Source: Fasciolopsis buskii
Taxonomy: Eukaryota; Platyhelminthes; Trematoda; Plagiorchiida; Fasciolidae
Reading direction: 5' to 3'
DNA length: 64,000 bases
Assembly (NCBI GenBank): GCA_008360955.1
Contig: LUCM01005553.1
Span: 124,001-188,000 of the forward strand
Part shown: positions 1 through 12,873 of the stretch, piece after piece
Position numbering within the stretch: position 1 is the stretch's first letter
Layout: each line of letters opens with the position of its first letter
Translations under genes and position numbers: made by a program
Notes under the pieces: generated by a model
The model's input: the letters and a program-made list of their open reading frames with translations, nothing else
The model's database searches: none
What the model was told of the DNA's origin: nothing

Positions 1-3000
1 AATCAGCTCATGAAACGGAGAAGTGATGTGACTCCCTCACGTACTTCGTCTGATTAAGGGATTTTGTTCTACTTTTCTTTCTCTTGAATTTCGCTTAACC
101 TCACAACAACTGTTATTCATGGCAGCAGAGGACCATTCACTCCCATGCCATTCACTTGTAGCTCGCTCGGCACAATTGGGTGCTCTAAACAAAACAAGTG
201 TTTTGTACTGAATTTGGACAATTTGTTCATGATCCTTGTCTTACTGACTACAGAAAGACTTAAGCGTACGTTGAATCCAACAGTTGTTTGCACGTTTAGG
301 TGCAACCGTAAATCTTAGTGGTGATGCCGAAAGCGGTATACCTCACATCCAAATTTTTATGCCGGGATTATTTAACCCTCTTAATACCAGGTGTATTTTA
401 GTACCTGGTGTCACCTACAATTGGCGGTGAACTTGCCATTGTTTTGATTTAAGGCTACATAAAAAAGCCATTCGTAACAAACTTCCTCAAATCAGAGAGG
501 TGATCGTGCTCAACTGAACATTGTTAACCTCGGGAATTGGCCAACTTTGCGAGAAAATGAATCTGAGACATGAATATCTAAACTGCAGGCTGCTAACCAG
601 CGTACTGCTGGCGGTCAAGTTTCAAGTTCATAAAAGTGAACTGTTCTTTTCTCGCATAAACTTTTCTTTCTCGGATGGGAATCGAATATTCTCAAATCAA
701 CCTTCAAGCGATAACTATCGATTTTATTTTTTTTAACCAAATGACTCCTCACTTCTTCTCTCAATGTTGATAATTGTGACAATCTAGTAGCTGTCTCGAT
801 CACGACAATTTATTGGACAATAAATAATTGCAAGTAACATTTCCACTTGGCAAATCGATACACTGAGACACGGCAATGGGAATACAGTTCTGCTACTTTG
901 ACGAATCAATCGTGAAACCATGCTGTTTAGAGGAGGTGATTTGGTTGGGAGGAGGATTCGACTGGATTTACCGGTACATGTGCCTCGTCGCTCTTCGAGG
1001 CTGTTGGCCTCTACAATCCATGGTACGGATTCATTGTTAAATCCAAGAACACGATGCACGTCGCACAACTGAGTTTAATCAATACAAGTCGCCACGTACA
1101 AATATCAGCAAGACTATAAATAAATCCATAGATGCGAAAGAGTCCGAAGATAATTTGTGGTATTTTAAACAAAAAATCTATTGACTGTCATCCAAGAACC
1201 ACTCTCCAGTGACACAAAACAGGCCTTGAACTCAGAGTTTTTCTATAAAGCAGATTCTTCCTCTGGCTGAAAACCGTGTTCTGGTGCGCCCTTTTGGTGG
1301 TAAGGTTTGATAAAGAATTGAGAGCTAGCGTGAATTTCTTCTCACCTGTGATCCACCCAAACCTTTGTCCAAGCCAAGTATTTTTGTGTTCAGCACAAAG
1401 CATGAACACTGATGCGGTTGAAGAAAAGGCAGTCGTGCAATGCTTTCATCCTATCTCTCCCTTCATGCCTCTCCATCTCTCTCTCCCTATATTTATGTAT
1501 TTATTCATATATATATATATATACTGTACTATTTGGCTTATAGAAGTGAAAATATCTTCAACCCAGCAGTTCCGGAAAGGAGGACAACATTTAGAAAAGA
1601 AGCTTAAAATAGTTGTTTATGAATTATTTCTCTTAGTGCATGCCGACCAAAGGGATGGTTGGACCAAATTCCGAATAACTCGAACTTAACATTCATTGCC
1701 GTTTTGGAAGTAGGTTTTGAACCTCTGAAAAGTCTAGAAGATTACTAATTATAATTTTTCCGAAAAAAACATTTGGTTGAGTATGTTTACCCTGTTCAAA
1801 ATACGGAGATGCTCTGTAATTGATGTTCCATGAAATCACCTCAAGATTTTTGTGCATTATTTTTTGTGCACTGCAAGGTGTATTGGACCAGCAATCAAAT
1901 CGCTTGCTGAAAATGATGGCACAATCTATTTGAGTTTGTTATTTTGTGAGAATAACATCGGGATGAATAATATCGCAATCCTACAGTGCTTTGGAAATCT
2001 GGTGACTGCTGACACCAAGTTCGGGAATATCAAGAGCCTAAGTAAAAGGCTCTTAATAAATGTCATTAAAGTTGTTCCATCGTTCAAGCCTGGACTGTGA
2101 CATTCACGTCTTCCGTGTGGCCACGTTTTTCTTAGCAAATTACCTGATAGTCTGCTGAGTGCATGCCATCTCTGTCTACTTTTACTTTTATTTTCACTTT
2201 CGTAAGTACGTTTTTCTAGGTTAGGAATAGCTCAATTGCACTTTCGAATCACCCAATTCGTGTCGCACTCATACAATTATTGCCAACGATAAATACAGGC
2301 GTACAGGGTTGTGAATCAGTACCGTGCAAGTAAATATCTGAAACGATGCCTAAAAAATACAATCCTCAATTTTCAGCACAATTTCAAGATTCATAGGGCG
2401 ACCTACACAGCATTACAATTATTAGAAGTAATCACAGGTGTATGAATGTTGCACTTGAAATTTAACGTGACATAGACCGAGAGAACTGAAAAACTCAATT
2501 GGAAACTAGAAGTATTTATACAATTCCAGCGAACAAAAGCCAGAAGCAATGGTGGATTTTTGCCTGCAGCTGTACTCATTACTTTCCCAAACTCACGCAC
2601 AAAAAAGTTGTTTCAAATGGAAACTTTCTGCAAAAAATCCACATGGATCTCACTATACAGAGTTTATGTAATGACAAAGTCTAAAATACTGCTTCTACAC
2701 ACCATAGTATTTTTATTTCACCCCTACGTTCGCATAATGGAACTAGGTGCGTGTTTATCACCAGGTGTACGAGATTGACAAGCTAAAATTCGGCCAACAA
2801 AATACATTGACCTTCACATAGGAATAGGCGGTTTCTAATCGATCGAGTGTATTCATCGCAGACTTGGGTTTATCAAGTATTACAGTTTACATACACTGAC
2901 TAGACACATCGAAGATTAATCTTTTGAAGCCTGAAGCTATTCTGAAGAATTTAAATCCTTTTCCTATTACCCTCCTTGAAGAAAATCGTAAACTCCAGTC

Positions 3001-3027
3001 TTTCATTTTGGCCTTGTGATTTCGCAG
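1..3027. other. No supported gene; intron or intergenic DNA
   Basis: I see no reading frame here with good splice sites or recognisable protein similarity. Short open frames are scattered on both strands with no preference. The only distinct element is a short AT dinucleotide run at 1507-1524, which also lies inside the chance plus-strand ORF 1276-1689 and explains its YIYIYI stretch. Confidence 0.5.
1507..1524. repeat. (AT)n microsatellite
   Basis: A run of about nine AT dinucleotides, read directly from the sequence. Similar short AT runs occur at about 4704-4722 and 41149-41160. Confidence 0.8.
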
Positions 3028-3146
3028 ACCTTCTCATCAAAATATGAAGTCAGTTAAATTGTTCCAGTCACTATGTTTGGTTGTAACAAAACATCATTTG
3101 ACAACCATTACTGATGGACATTTTTGCACTGATGTGATACTGAAAG
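3028..3146 (+). CDS. Candidate coding exon, first of a two-exon pair, function unknown
   Basis: This stretch is open in one frame for 39 codons (1 nt + 39 codons + 1 nt). It starts after a good acceptor (pyrimidine-rich tract ending ttcgcag) and ends at a near-perfect donor (tgaaag|gtaagt). It contains an in-frame Met six codons in, followed by a mildly hydrophobic stretch (MKSVKLFQSLCLVV) and the sequence DGHFCTDVILK. The last part superficially resembles the start of a BTB domain, but the next exon does not continue that domain. The following intron is only 64 nt, a size common in flatworm genes. Phase 1 at the end matches the next exon. No function can be assigned. Confidence 0.4.
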
Positions 3147-3210
3147 GTAAGTTAAATGTTCAACTAAATTCGCCCTCTTCGAATAGACTAGTTTTCTTGT
3201 TTGTTGACAG

Positions 3211-3386
3211 TTTTGCTATTTAGATCATTCCTAATGTTTAGTGTGAGGGAAGTACCAAAACAGACGTGGAAAAAATTCTTACTTCATTATTGCTTTAGAA
3301 ACTTGATCGTGTGGTTTTACTCGACATTTTGGCAAAGTTCTTCAGTATTGGCTATCGTATATCAGCATTTTACTCCAGATAACTAG
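3211..3386 (+). CDS. Candidate terminal exon joined to 3028-3146
   Basis: The exon follows a strong acceptor (pyrimidine tract then ttgttgacag) and stays open for 57 codons to a TAG at 3384-3386. Joining to the previous exon across the 64-nt intron keeps frame: G plus TT forms a Val codon. The peptide is rich in Phe, Trp and Leu (for example WKKFLLHYCFRNLIVWFYS), so it could be membrane-associated, but no family is recognised. A later donor-like site (GTATAT near 3356) could make this an internal exon. No clear AATAAA signal follows. Confidence 0.35.
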
Positions 3387-6049
3387 GGTTTTTCTTATTT
3401 ATCAGTTGTAAAGTAGCTGTCAGCAATAATATATTTCGACTAAGGAACATGATGGTAACATTCTAAGAGTCTGACGTTATTTTGTTTCTATTGCATGTTT
3501 CAGTACTAAAAAAAGCAGAACGAGAGTGATTACCTGCAGGAAATCCGCTCAAGTGTACACTAACTTGTTCCCTTTTATTTTGCCTGAATTTGAGGATTCT
3601 ATCAGAATATTTAAATGTTTGTTCTAATCAATTGACATTATATCGTTATGCATAACCGTGACATGTTTCAGTATAACTACTGTCAAACACGTGAGCCTTC
3701 GTTTGCCGAGAGACAAAACCTCATATGTCTAGGCATCGGTCAATCACAATAAACCCAGAGGGTAAATTTGCTCTCTTGCCATTGTTCAAGAAACAAATAA
3801 AAGGGGCACCAAATCACTTTTAAATGATCGTACCTCTTCTTTTTTACTGACAGAAATTTGAAATGCATTTCAGTAAAACGTTTTCTATTTCGTATTTTAT
3901 GGTTATTGTTAGCGATTCGTTCGAAACTTCTAAATGCTAACAACGGGATGTTTGAGCCGTGTAGGTTCTAGTTTCATTATAAAATGGTTCTACTTGCAGC
4001 ATGCGATGAAAAAAACAAAATTAATGTATATTCTGGTCGTCACATATTCTCTAGACCTCATCATTGATACTTTCTCAAATTGATTCACTGGGCGCATTCG
4101 GATCACATGGTCAGATTGTAATCGTCTACTTCGGCCGGGTTTTCGAGGAGCATAACCGTTGGCACTAATGATTTACGAAATAGATGACGTAAGAGGAACG
4201 ATGTGCTCTCGGAATTTTCAATGATATCGCGGTATGATGAGTTATTTAATTATGCAAATTGTATCAACTGCATTGAATAATTTGAAAATTTTGCTATTTT
4301 TAGGAGATCCAGAACAGTTAAGATTACGCGAGTGATTTTGCACAGAGACCTTAATAAGTCTTCTTAAATACATTTATTATCAGTGTGAGGTTTCGCCAAA
4401 GAATGAGCGACGTACTGATGCACACACAAAAATAGATGTAGACAAAACTAGCACAAAGGCCAAATTATAACTGGACCATACAATTACTAATTCTCGCTTA
4501 TTCTTGTTTATTTCGACGTGGGATCAAATCTGGCATTCAGAATCACCTGAAAAATTTCCCTTTAAGGTGTTCGAAGCAAACAGCTGGATAAATAAGGCAA
4601 CACATTCATCGTACAAAAAAATTTGATGTCAAATTCTGCAAAGACAGTCGGTCTGGATTACTGCAAGCTGTTGAACATTTAGTTAAGAGGACAAGAAACT
4701 CTCATATATATACATATATAACCTACCCCAGACTATAGTTATGCGTATATTGTTAAGGTTCATTCAGTTCAACAACGAGTGACAGTAGTGACTCTCCTAT
4801 AGACTTTTCACCGACGGGCTTTCATACGCACCCTTGATTATACAGATTAGATTCGAATGAAAAACCAATTTTGTGAGTAATAGTTTAATGATGTTTGGAC
4901 AAGAGAGTGTCCAGCTGCTTCACAGGAGCGCAAATAATGAACGATGAGGCGAATGAGAAAGTATAACGTATTTTGGTCAATCGTCGGTCATCCGCTAACC
5001 GTGCCTACTGGCAGCTAAAAGTAGAAATTGGTCATGCGTTCTCAGTTGGGGTGGGCCAAGTTTCTTCAAATGTCGCCAACAAATGCGTTGTCTTCTTAGA
5101 CTTTGTGCTGTTTCTGTCGTGACGGCCTGTGTGCAACCAAGCCCTAAACTGATGAATGTTAATGTGACCCCTGTTCTTGGTGGTTCGTGTTACGGCGGCT
5201 CATCAATGAAGACTGGAGTGAAAAGCCGTAACAGATTTAAGATAAGTTCTTTATCTGGGATTCGACAGGCATTTCAAATAGAATGTCGCCACTCACCCGT
5301 CTGCTTCAAGTGCTGGAGAAAACCTGCAGTGTTTGGCCCTGATCTACAACTCGTTCGTCTTAAGACACAAGCTGCAATCACATCTAACTCGCTTTATTCG
5401 GCTAAGAACAAAATGTATTAGGATGTTTTGAGGTCAACGAATGTTGATGTTTTTCAGAGGAAGAGTGATGAAATGAGAAGGCGTCTATATTAGTCTCAGC
5501 TGAAGTGGGTTAAGATAAGGATACTCTGAGATTCAGGGATAATTCACATTGTTAACCTACGGATACCCTTGTTACCGCCTTCAGTTTATTAGTAATGCAA
5601 GCTACGAAATGATTATAATGACCGGTGTTTAGCCCAGGAACGTCACATTTCTTATGTTCACTCGGTCCTCAAAGTTATTTTTCTTAAAAATAATTTTTAA
5701 AGTGGCATTATATCAGAATATTCCGATGCTTTTCGGTCTGGACCGCTTTTTTGGGTTCGTGCAGTGATGTTCAGTTGCAGAGCCCCAGATGATAAGATGT
5801 TGGCGGCTAAATACCTGTTTTCCTTTTCAAAAGAAAGTTTACTCAGTTTATCATAAAAACGTGTTTATTGGTACTTCAGTGGACCAAAGTATAATCATAA
5901 TTCACGACACTTAGTTCAGTCGTAGGTGACCAAAAAAATGCGATGATTCAGTTCGGAAAATGGTTAGTACTTTTTGTTCATGGGCGATGTAAATGAGTAA
6001 GCATTATTATCATTCGGATGGCTGAGGAATTCACTATGTAATCTTCAAA
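3387..6049. other. No supported gene
   Basis: No convincing exons or repeats were recognised. The ORF at 5083-5421 (112 codons) lacks paired splice sites and family similarity, and I treat it as chance. A short TATATA/ACATATAT run lies near 4704-4722. Confidence 0.4.
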
Positions 6050-6160
6050 TGTTTTGAGGTGGGGCAAGGACCCACATATTGTTAAAGTTTCACTCCACGA
6101 GCCGGAGTAGAACCGCAGAACGGGCAGATGCTGTACAACTAAGCATTCACGGAGGCGCCT
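6050..6160 (-). repeat. tRNA-derived SINE-like element
   Basis: Read on the minus strand, the segment begins GGCGCCTCCG. It contains an A-box-like stretch (TGCTTAGTTGTACAGC) and about 20 nt later a B-box-like stretch (GGTTCTACTCC, one or two changes from GGTTCGANTCC). These are the internal RNA polymerase III promoter elements of tRNA genes and SINEs. After the tRNA-like head comes a short unrelated body running toward 6050. The cloverleaf is imperfect, so a working tRNA is unlikely. No second copy was found in this window. Confidence 0.4.
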
Positions 6161-9100
6161 GTTGAATGCAAATCACGTGCAGGAACATTCAGTGTCGCGT
6201 AGACCCAATGACATCCAGCAACTAATCGGATTCAATTTCAACTTGTGCAGCTGCTTTTTGAATTCAAGTTGCTAAATGTAGTCCCAATTTTACATGACAT
6301 CTGGCTACTAGCACTGCTTTAAAACAAATTATTAATCAAGAACATCTTTCGGATCCTGCTAAGATGTTCTATCCTATCCCTTTTGAAAATGACAGACGAG
6401 GTTAACCCAATGAATAAAGCTAGACTAGTCGCTGTTTTGTTATACTTAGGCCAAATCAACCAAAAAATTAGATACACCCATGTGCATCCATCAGAAACTC
6501 TTCCAACTGATATCCTGAAATAATTTGGCGCCCATTCAACTGGCTTTATTATTCCACTTTTTTGTGACATGGCATATAGCCGCTAGGGTCTAGTATATAA
6601 GGGGGGGGAATCGGCTAGTCTGACCCTGAATTTTGAACCGCAAAAACCACCTAATGCTCCAATATATCAGGTGAGGCAACGAGTCTGAAAATCGTGAGTT
6701 GCCTTCTATCAATGTGGATTCTGCCAAACTAGCCCACTGATTACGACAACACCAGTTATTTTATAGCACTGGGTTTGTGGCTTAGATACACCGAATAATT
6801 CAAATCAAAGTGGGTAAACATTTTCGGGTTATGTAAGTCAGCTGGTAGCATGTAAAGCGCTTTCTAATCCCCAAAAATCTTCAAGGCATTTTTAGTGGCT
6901 AAGTACCTGCGTATTCGATTACCTTACATCAAATTTGCAAATCATTTATTCTCATCCTTTGTCAGCTGTGTTGCCAAAATGTGAAAACTTACTTCGAAAG
7001 TAAAACAGACATTTCTGATCATCTGCCTGGTTAGCAAAACCCTGTTGTTTCAGTCCTGCTGGTAACCGCGGAGCTATTCATGATCTGCAACATCAAAGAG
7101 CTTACGCAAATGCAACATTCTACAGGTAGGAAAATCGAACCTTCAGCAAAAATGAAGCTACCGGAAGAACTCTGTTTTGTTGATCGTTGTGCTGAGTATT
7201 TCTCATCTTGGTAGCTGTGCCTATAGCAGTGATGGTTCATAAGCTCAAGGTCGTGATCAAGTACTCGGTTGAGGTTCTCAAGATCGTATAGTGCCAAATA
7301 CACACGGATGTTCTATTTAGCTTGGAATTGTTTAAACGCATATAGTCCATCTTTATTTATTAATTCAGGTTTGAAGGTTATATGGCTATCTTGCTGGCTA
7401 GTGTTAGCGAAAATCAGTGGCTGCAAAACTAGGTAATCTGACTTCATTCAGCGTATTTCTAGGAATCCTCCATACTTTGCTACAATTTCTCTAACAATGC
7501 AGTGGTGCAGTGGTTTGAACATAGATGTATAATAATATTCCTTACGGAAGTGCTGTTGTTTCATTCGCTTCGCTAATGCTTTTTGACAGATATATAAAAT
7601 TGGATCAATTCTTATGCCAGCTAAGGGCTGTGAATTTGTCAAAACTCTGTTAATCACCACATAACACGTGATGGATTACGAATGATCACGGATGAAAAAC
7701 GTCCATTCGTCTGACTCTCTGAGCTGCTTGCTTAATGAAGCAAAGTTATCTATTAATTTTCCTTGGTCGAATTTCACTGCTAGTCAGGTCATTTATGGTA
7801 GTCCAAGTACAGAAACCCAAACGAATAACGAGGTTCAACTTTACTGTATTTCCCATTGCCAGACGTGGCTGGGGTTGAGCTTGATCATTTAGATTGGTCG
7901 AATCCGATGGCTAAGAAGTAAATACAAGTGCGTAGAATAATACAACTGCAATTAAATTATCCATAGTCGAGGTGAATTGATTTTATCTTACATTCAAGAC
8001 CACTTTTGCACTTACTCAACGTACCCCAGCCCAATCACCACCAAGGGGCTAGTCCGAACCAGACGTTTAATTAGTACAATGACTGTCACAATTTATTCCC
8101 ATCCAGTTTTCAGTTAATTTGTGCTACATATTTCTATATATCTCACTATAGTCATACTGAGATGAATACGAATCGCCATTGGAATTTATGCTCGAGATAT
8201 GACAACTGCTCGAATAATTCCCCTCATTATATAAACCAGCTGAAGCAATCACAAACTGTAGATAGTTGCAGTAAATTGACTTGATCATAACATGTATACC
8301 ATACTCGACGAATAATAAACCCTGACACAAGGCTACACTTATATTCGATCACGTGTTCGATGTTGTCTGTGTTGATTCACTGCATGTCATTTCAGAACAC
8401 GTTCAGAGCGCGATGTAGTGCCATATTTGAAAGCACGCACTCTTTGGTATAATTTCCTTTCGAATGTGAATTTTCAACGGTGATTTAAAGGAGCAATTAA
8501 GGTCATTTGTAAAATTCCGAGTAAATTCTAACTGAGCTTCAATATTACCCAAATAGCAAGTCACCCTCATTAACAACAATAGTACCGCGAAAGGACAGCA
8601 CAACACCAGTCAAGCTACGAGTTACATCTCACGTTAAAGGCATGCTACGTCCTGTGTGATATATTCAATCCAAAAGTGAAGGTTTTTGATTGCTTAGACA
8701 CCAGTCTACGAGGCTTTATTTAAAAATCTTGAATCTTCCATGGACATGAACATCAGGGGACGGAGGTGGGCATAGCGTTACCTCACCATCGAAGCAGCAA
8801 GTTCGGGTAACGATAATGAGTTTTGGGGGATTTCTAACATGAAGGCAGCAGAGAAAAATACTGATTTATTTTATTTCTGCCAACCACGGATGACATTTTA
8901 CAAACGACAAATGACACTGCAAATAACATTCTGAAAGAGGCCCCAGTCTCTTAAATGCTATCGAGTGAGGAATTGGTCGAAATGTTACGATTCGAAATTG
9001 AGATTGCAGGACGAAGATTCGTAACTCACAAGGCCTGACCAATATCGGTCATACATAGCATAAAGTAGGGATGTTTTATTCAAGTTACGTCTGTTAGTAC

Positions 9101-9994
9101 TTTTAATCTCAAAACAACTTGGGATATAGGGCTTAAATTTGGTTTTCTCAATACTGCCTTCTTCCTTCGACTCAGGCTGGCGTTTTAGAAGGGATGTATC
9201 GTTGTAAACAATTTCTGTCAGGCTAAAAACTTATCAGATTACCATTGCACGAAGTAAATGTTAGGGTAAGGAGCACAAAATCTTTTTGAGCAGATGTATT
9301 ATATATGTAATTTTCCTTAGTCAGGCTTCACATTAACCATATTGGGGCCGTTGTTAATAGTCCCAGTTTCGAAATCAGTGGTTAAGTCGACTACAGAATA
9401 GACAGCTAGGAACAAAGAGCAAATAGTGCGGGGGAATTCTAGGAATGACAAGGGCTGTATTGCTCTTTGGAACAAGTAAAACTGTGCAATACTTTATTCA
9501 GAGCATGTTATGTTACTATGTGAGATCTCGATAACGAGCCAGTAATGCTAATCGTGTTTAGGTAAACATGCGGTAAGCGGATGAATTTGTTGCTTGTATA
9601 TGAATAGAGCTTAGTGAGACCAACAAGAAATTGCTGAGAGCGTGCAGACAGCTGACGGAGTTAGTCTGCATGGTACTCATCCACGCTTGCGCGATTTCTG
9701 TCAAAGTGGGTAAGGATATCGATAAGAACCACCTACCTGGAATTGCGATGTTTAGACTGATCGAATTTAAGTTCAACATGCAACGGTAAATGAGACTGAA
9801 ACAATTAAAACCATGGTCCAATCTAATTTTCTGTTTGAATATAAATCAGCATTTGAGTAACCTAGACATCGCCGTTCAATCAATTGTAAGTGTAAAATAT
9901 TAATTTGGGTAACTTATTTCGGTTTATCATTTCACGTTATTTCGGGTGAACCGGATCAAATTGTGAAGACTTACGACAACTATGGCCGTTATGC
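6161..9994. other. No strongly supported gene
   Basis: Two minus-strand ORFs (7031-7303 and 7448-7660) look mildly protein-like. The first has a possible donor (TTGC|GTAAGC), but their phases do not join to each other and no family is recognised. A strong donor-like gtaagt at about 9887 follows a 36-nt open stretch. The rest shows nothing beyond AT-rich non-coding sequence. Confidence 0.35.
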
Positions 9995-10195
9995 TTGTGC
10001 TTTAGTCCCAATCCATGTTTGCGATGTGGCATTGTGAACTGGTCGGCGCACGAACACCGGAACTGCAGCAAACTAAATGGCGTTAAATCATGCTTTCCAC
10101 AGTACTTAACAGAGCTGAGTACGCGACTGAGTCAGTCGGTGACAAGACTGTGTGACGCAGAAAAAGTAAAACGACGTTGTCACTGCTGCTAATCA
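9995..10195 (+). pseudogene. Possible gag zinc-knuckle fragment of an LTR retrotransposon
   Basis: A 66-codon frame contains PCLRCG, then NW and H, then NC. This resembles the CX2C...H...C nucleocapsid knuckle of Ty3/gypsy gag proteins, where the motif is often written CxxCGxxHWxxxC. A second cluster of Cys residues (RRCHCC) lies at the end. Knuckle spacing is not canonical, and no flanking gag, protease or RT was recognised nearby, so this is probably an isolated, decayed fragment or a chance match. It could belong to the same class as the integrase at 41.4 kb. Confidence 0.25.
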
Positions 10196-11129
10196 AGAAT
10201 CAAATCCGACTGTGAGAAAAGAACACGTGTCTTCTGTCGTTCGTTGCGTGATGAACGTTAGCTGTGGATTCAATCGAACCAAAAAAACAAATGTGGATGC
10301 TCCACTCCATTATTTTGAATGACGAATTGTTTGAGCTAATGTAGTCCAATAGAAAGGCGTGTGCTCGTGTGTCAACATCTTTCCTGTATGTGTTTACGGC
10401 GCAAGCTTGTTGCCTTCAGTGACACGGGCTGTTGCTGGAATTCGCATTTCAGTTTTGCTGTATATCTCTCTGCAGTTCTCTGGCGCGGAATGTCAAATCT
10501 CGCTGGACTGCTTGCATCACATATTTCTTCGTTTTTCGATTCATGAAAAACCCGTGATAAAGAATAGAACATCGTGGCATTAACGCTCTACTTATGAACC
10601 ACACTAACGTTGTTTGTTCATGGCTTCTGTTGCGTCTCCATTGTGAATAGATGGAGCCTCCCAAAATAGATCATTGTGAGGCAGTACACTGTGCAAAATC
10701 TGGAGTTTTTCTTAACATTACAAATGTGAATTTTTGATTGTGTTCATTATTTGAATGCTATTTGCTATGCAGACGGTAGAGTAAATCGAAGCTTGGCAGG
10801 TAAATATTCATCCGTATCGATATTCATAAAGAATGGCGAGTAACACAAGTGATCGAATCTTAGCAGTTATTTGTGCCACGACTCATCAGTACTTAACTCG
10901 GCATTATGCTATTTTGTTTAACCTACTTCTTAAAAATTTTCATTGCGAAATATCCCTCCTGCCTCTACAGAAGATGCGAATCTTTGATAAATATAGCTTA
11001 GATATTGCAACGATGAAACTTACACTAGCATGTTGTTGTTTTAGTTGCCACAGTGCAGCACCGTCTACTCACAATAGAAGAGCGAAGGAAAAGTAACAAA
11101 AGTTAAAGCACTCGATAAAAGAGTGATTT
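10196..11129. other. No supported gene
   Basis: Overlapping short ORFs on both strands between 10359 and 10664 have no recognisable similarity. The segment next to 11130 is presumably the 3' untranslated region of the LINE remnant that ends there on the minus strand. Confidence 0.35.
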
Positions 11130-12390
11130 CGAAAGCAAAAAGGCGACTGATTACAGTGTTGAGTCGTATCAACTACTGTCTCCAAATGTCGCCTGAGGGG
11201 ATCTTGCGGATCCCAATCACGTCGTCACTTTTGATCTGCACCGATTAATCCGCCGGTTAGTGCTATCATACCTTTTCCACAATTCATCGGCTAACCACCT
11301 AGGCGCATCTTGCAAACAATACCTGTCTCGGTGAACCGAATACGACAAGGCAGCAGGTCTGTATGCATGGGCAAAACAGGTTCCATTCACCTTTATCCAT
11401 TCACGCTTATTGAATGTTTTCATGAAGTAATTCACCATGGGATATCATCGCTCAACTCATTTTAATAAATGATCTGTAGGTTGAACCCAGCGGACCAGTA
11501 CCTCACTCCTACTCCTTAACTTTCTGAAAAATTCCACCACTGTATTTTCTCGATACTGCGGATACAGTAGTAGTCAAACCGAAAATCTTCACAAATCTAC
11601 CCGCAGTGACTTGTTTCAGGGACGTAGAGCAGGACCAACAGCACTGCTGCTATGTATACTCTGCCTGTGATCGACAACCGGATGTCACGGCAGTGTCTCA
11701 GATTGGTTAAGTCGGCCAGTGCCAGTCGACCCTCTCCGTATATGCGAACACACCTTATCCGATTTAACACAACTCAAATATTTATATCTACCCATTTCAC
11801 TCAGTTATTACTCCGCAAGCACAACGCTTGGCTTCTGGTCATTCCATTGTTTAACACCAACTTGCAATTCCAGTATGTGAACCTCATCTCAGGAGTAACT
11901 TTATTATTGCTCAGGCGACCAAGATAAACTTGCGACTTACATGGATTCCAATTCAGAAGCACCAAGTCATCTGCATAATCCGACTTAGACAGTTTTCTGT
12001 CTGAACAAATGCGAATGCCCCTGTTCCCGCAAGAAGATACGGCTGATTCCATTATCATCTCATTTACGAAATGGAAAAGAAAAGATGAAAGGTGCCAATT
12101 CTGATTCACGAAACTTCTCGTGATGAACTCGCATGAAAGATCATCGAAGCCACGAACTCGTGCAGAGACTGGAAAATTAAAGTCAATTCATCTGGCACAT
12201 TCTTAAGTAAGAGATGTTGCCAGAGAACTGGGCGGACGGCTACCTTATGATCAAACGAAATATGGATCGTATCTATGTTGAAGATTTGTCGCAGGTTCAT
12301 TAGTTTGTAAGTGCAACAGTAATGCGAATCGAAATTCCTAAACGTTCGATTCTTTAGTGAGGCTATCGAAGATTCAGATAGCATTATCAA
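11130..12390 (-). pseudogene. RTE-like LINE reverse transcriptase remnant
   Basis: Reading the minus strand from 12390 downward, the frames show, in order: a block with NLRQIF and then VLWQHLLLKNVP, matching the finger/palm approach; SSFLFHFVNEMIM; SDYADDLVLLN, carrying the catalytic YADD; a block with LGRLSNN and FTYWNCKLVL; a block with WIKVNGTCFAHAYRPAAL; and finally DPQDPLRRHLETVVDTTQ near 11213. The last block matches the C-terminal tail of trematode RTE-type LINE proteins. These blocks sit in several frames separated by stops and small deletions, and the section between the LRQ block and VLW is shortened. The endonuclease and 5' portion are missing. It should be inactive: it is a 5'-truncated copy, as is usual for LINEs. 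The YADD Asp pair is intact. Confidence 0.85.
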
Positions 12391-12560
12391 TAAACAACAA
12401 AATCATTCTGGCAAAAGTTTTACCTGCCCACAGATCGGTTTGCAGAACGGATTAGCTCTATTTAGAATGATTGGATAATCCAAAAGTTCCATAACAGCCA
12501 ACATCTAGAAAAACTCATCATTAAGAGCAACAATAAACTGATGATTCTGTTTTGCTTAAG

Positions 12561-12873
12561 ATGATATATTGAAAAACTTGCATATAGATAATAACGATTA
12601 CATGATTAATGATGAATTAGTTGCTCATGGCGATGATGATGATGATGAACATGATGATGCTGATGCTGATGATGAAATTGATGATGATCAAGGTGGCTTT
12701 GTTGGGGATGTGAAGCGACAGGGTAATTCAAAGGATGAAAATGAAGGTGACCATTGTGAAGATGTTGATGTAACCGATCAGGGAACCGAAGGAGATGATA
12801 ATTGTAAGTCAGGTTCTTGTGCTGAGAATGATAAGAAATCTTCCCATACTTTGCAGATGCAATGTAAACTATG
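12561..12873 (+). CDS. Candidate acidic, Asp-rich exon
   Basis: This stretch is open for about 103 codons after a reasonable acceptor (gattctgttttgcttaag) and ends at a good donor (actatg|gtaagt). The first half encodes an Asp-rich tract from imperfect GAT repeats (HGDDDDDEHDDADADDE). The second half is acidic without simple repetition. Entry is after two leftover bases and exit leaves two bases of a codon. Acidic low-complexity exons are common in nuclear and chaperone-like proteins, but no family is recognised. The alternative is a GAT microsatellite that happens to be open. An internal gtaagt at about 12806 could be an alternative donor. Confidence 0.35.

Noticed and set aside
1276..1689. 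137-codon plus-strand ORF
   Set aside because: It runs through an (AT)n microsatellite, has no convincing splice sites or similarity, and looks like a chance open frame.
3028..3146. BTB domain suggested by DGHFCTDVILK
   Set aside because: The next exon lacks the FxxHRxVLAxxSxYF continuation that defines the domain.
5083..5421. 112-codon plus-strand ORF
   Set aside because: No recognisable motif, no paired splice sites, and composition like the surrounding non-coding DNA.
7031..7660. Two protein-like minus-strand ORFs
   Set aside because: Splice phases do not join them and no family is recognised.
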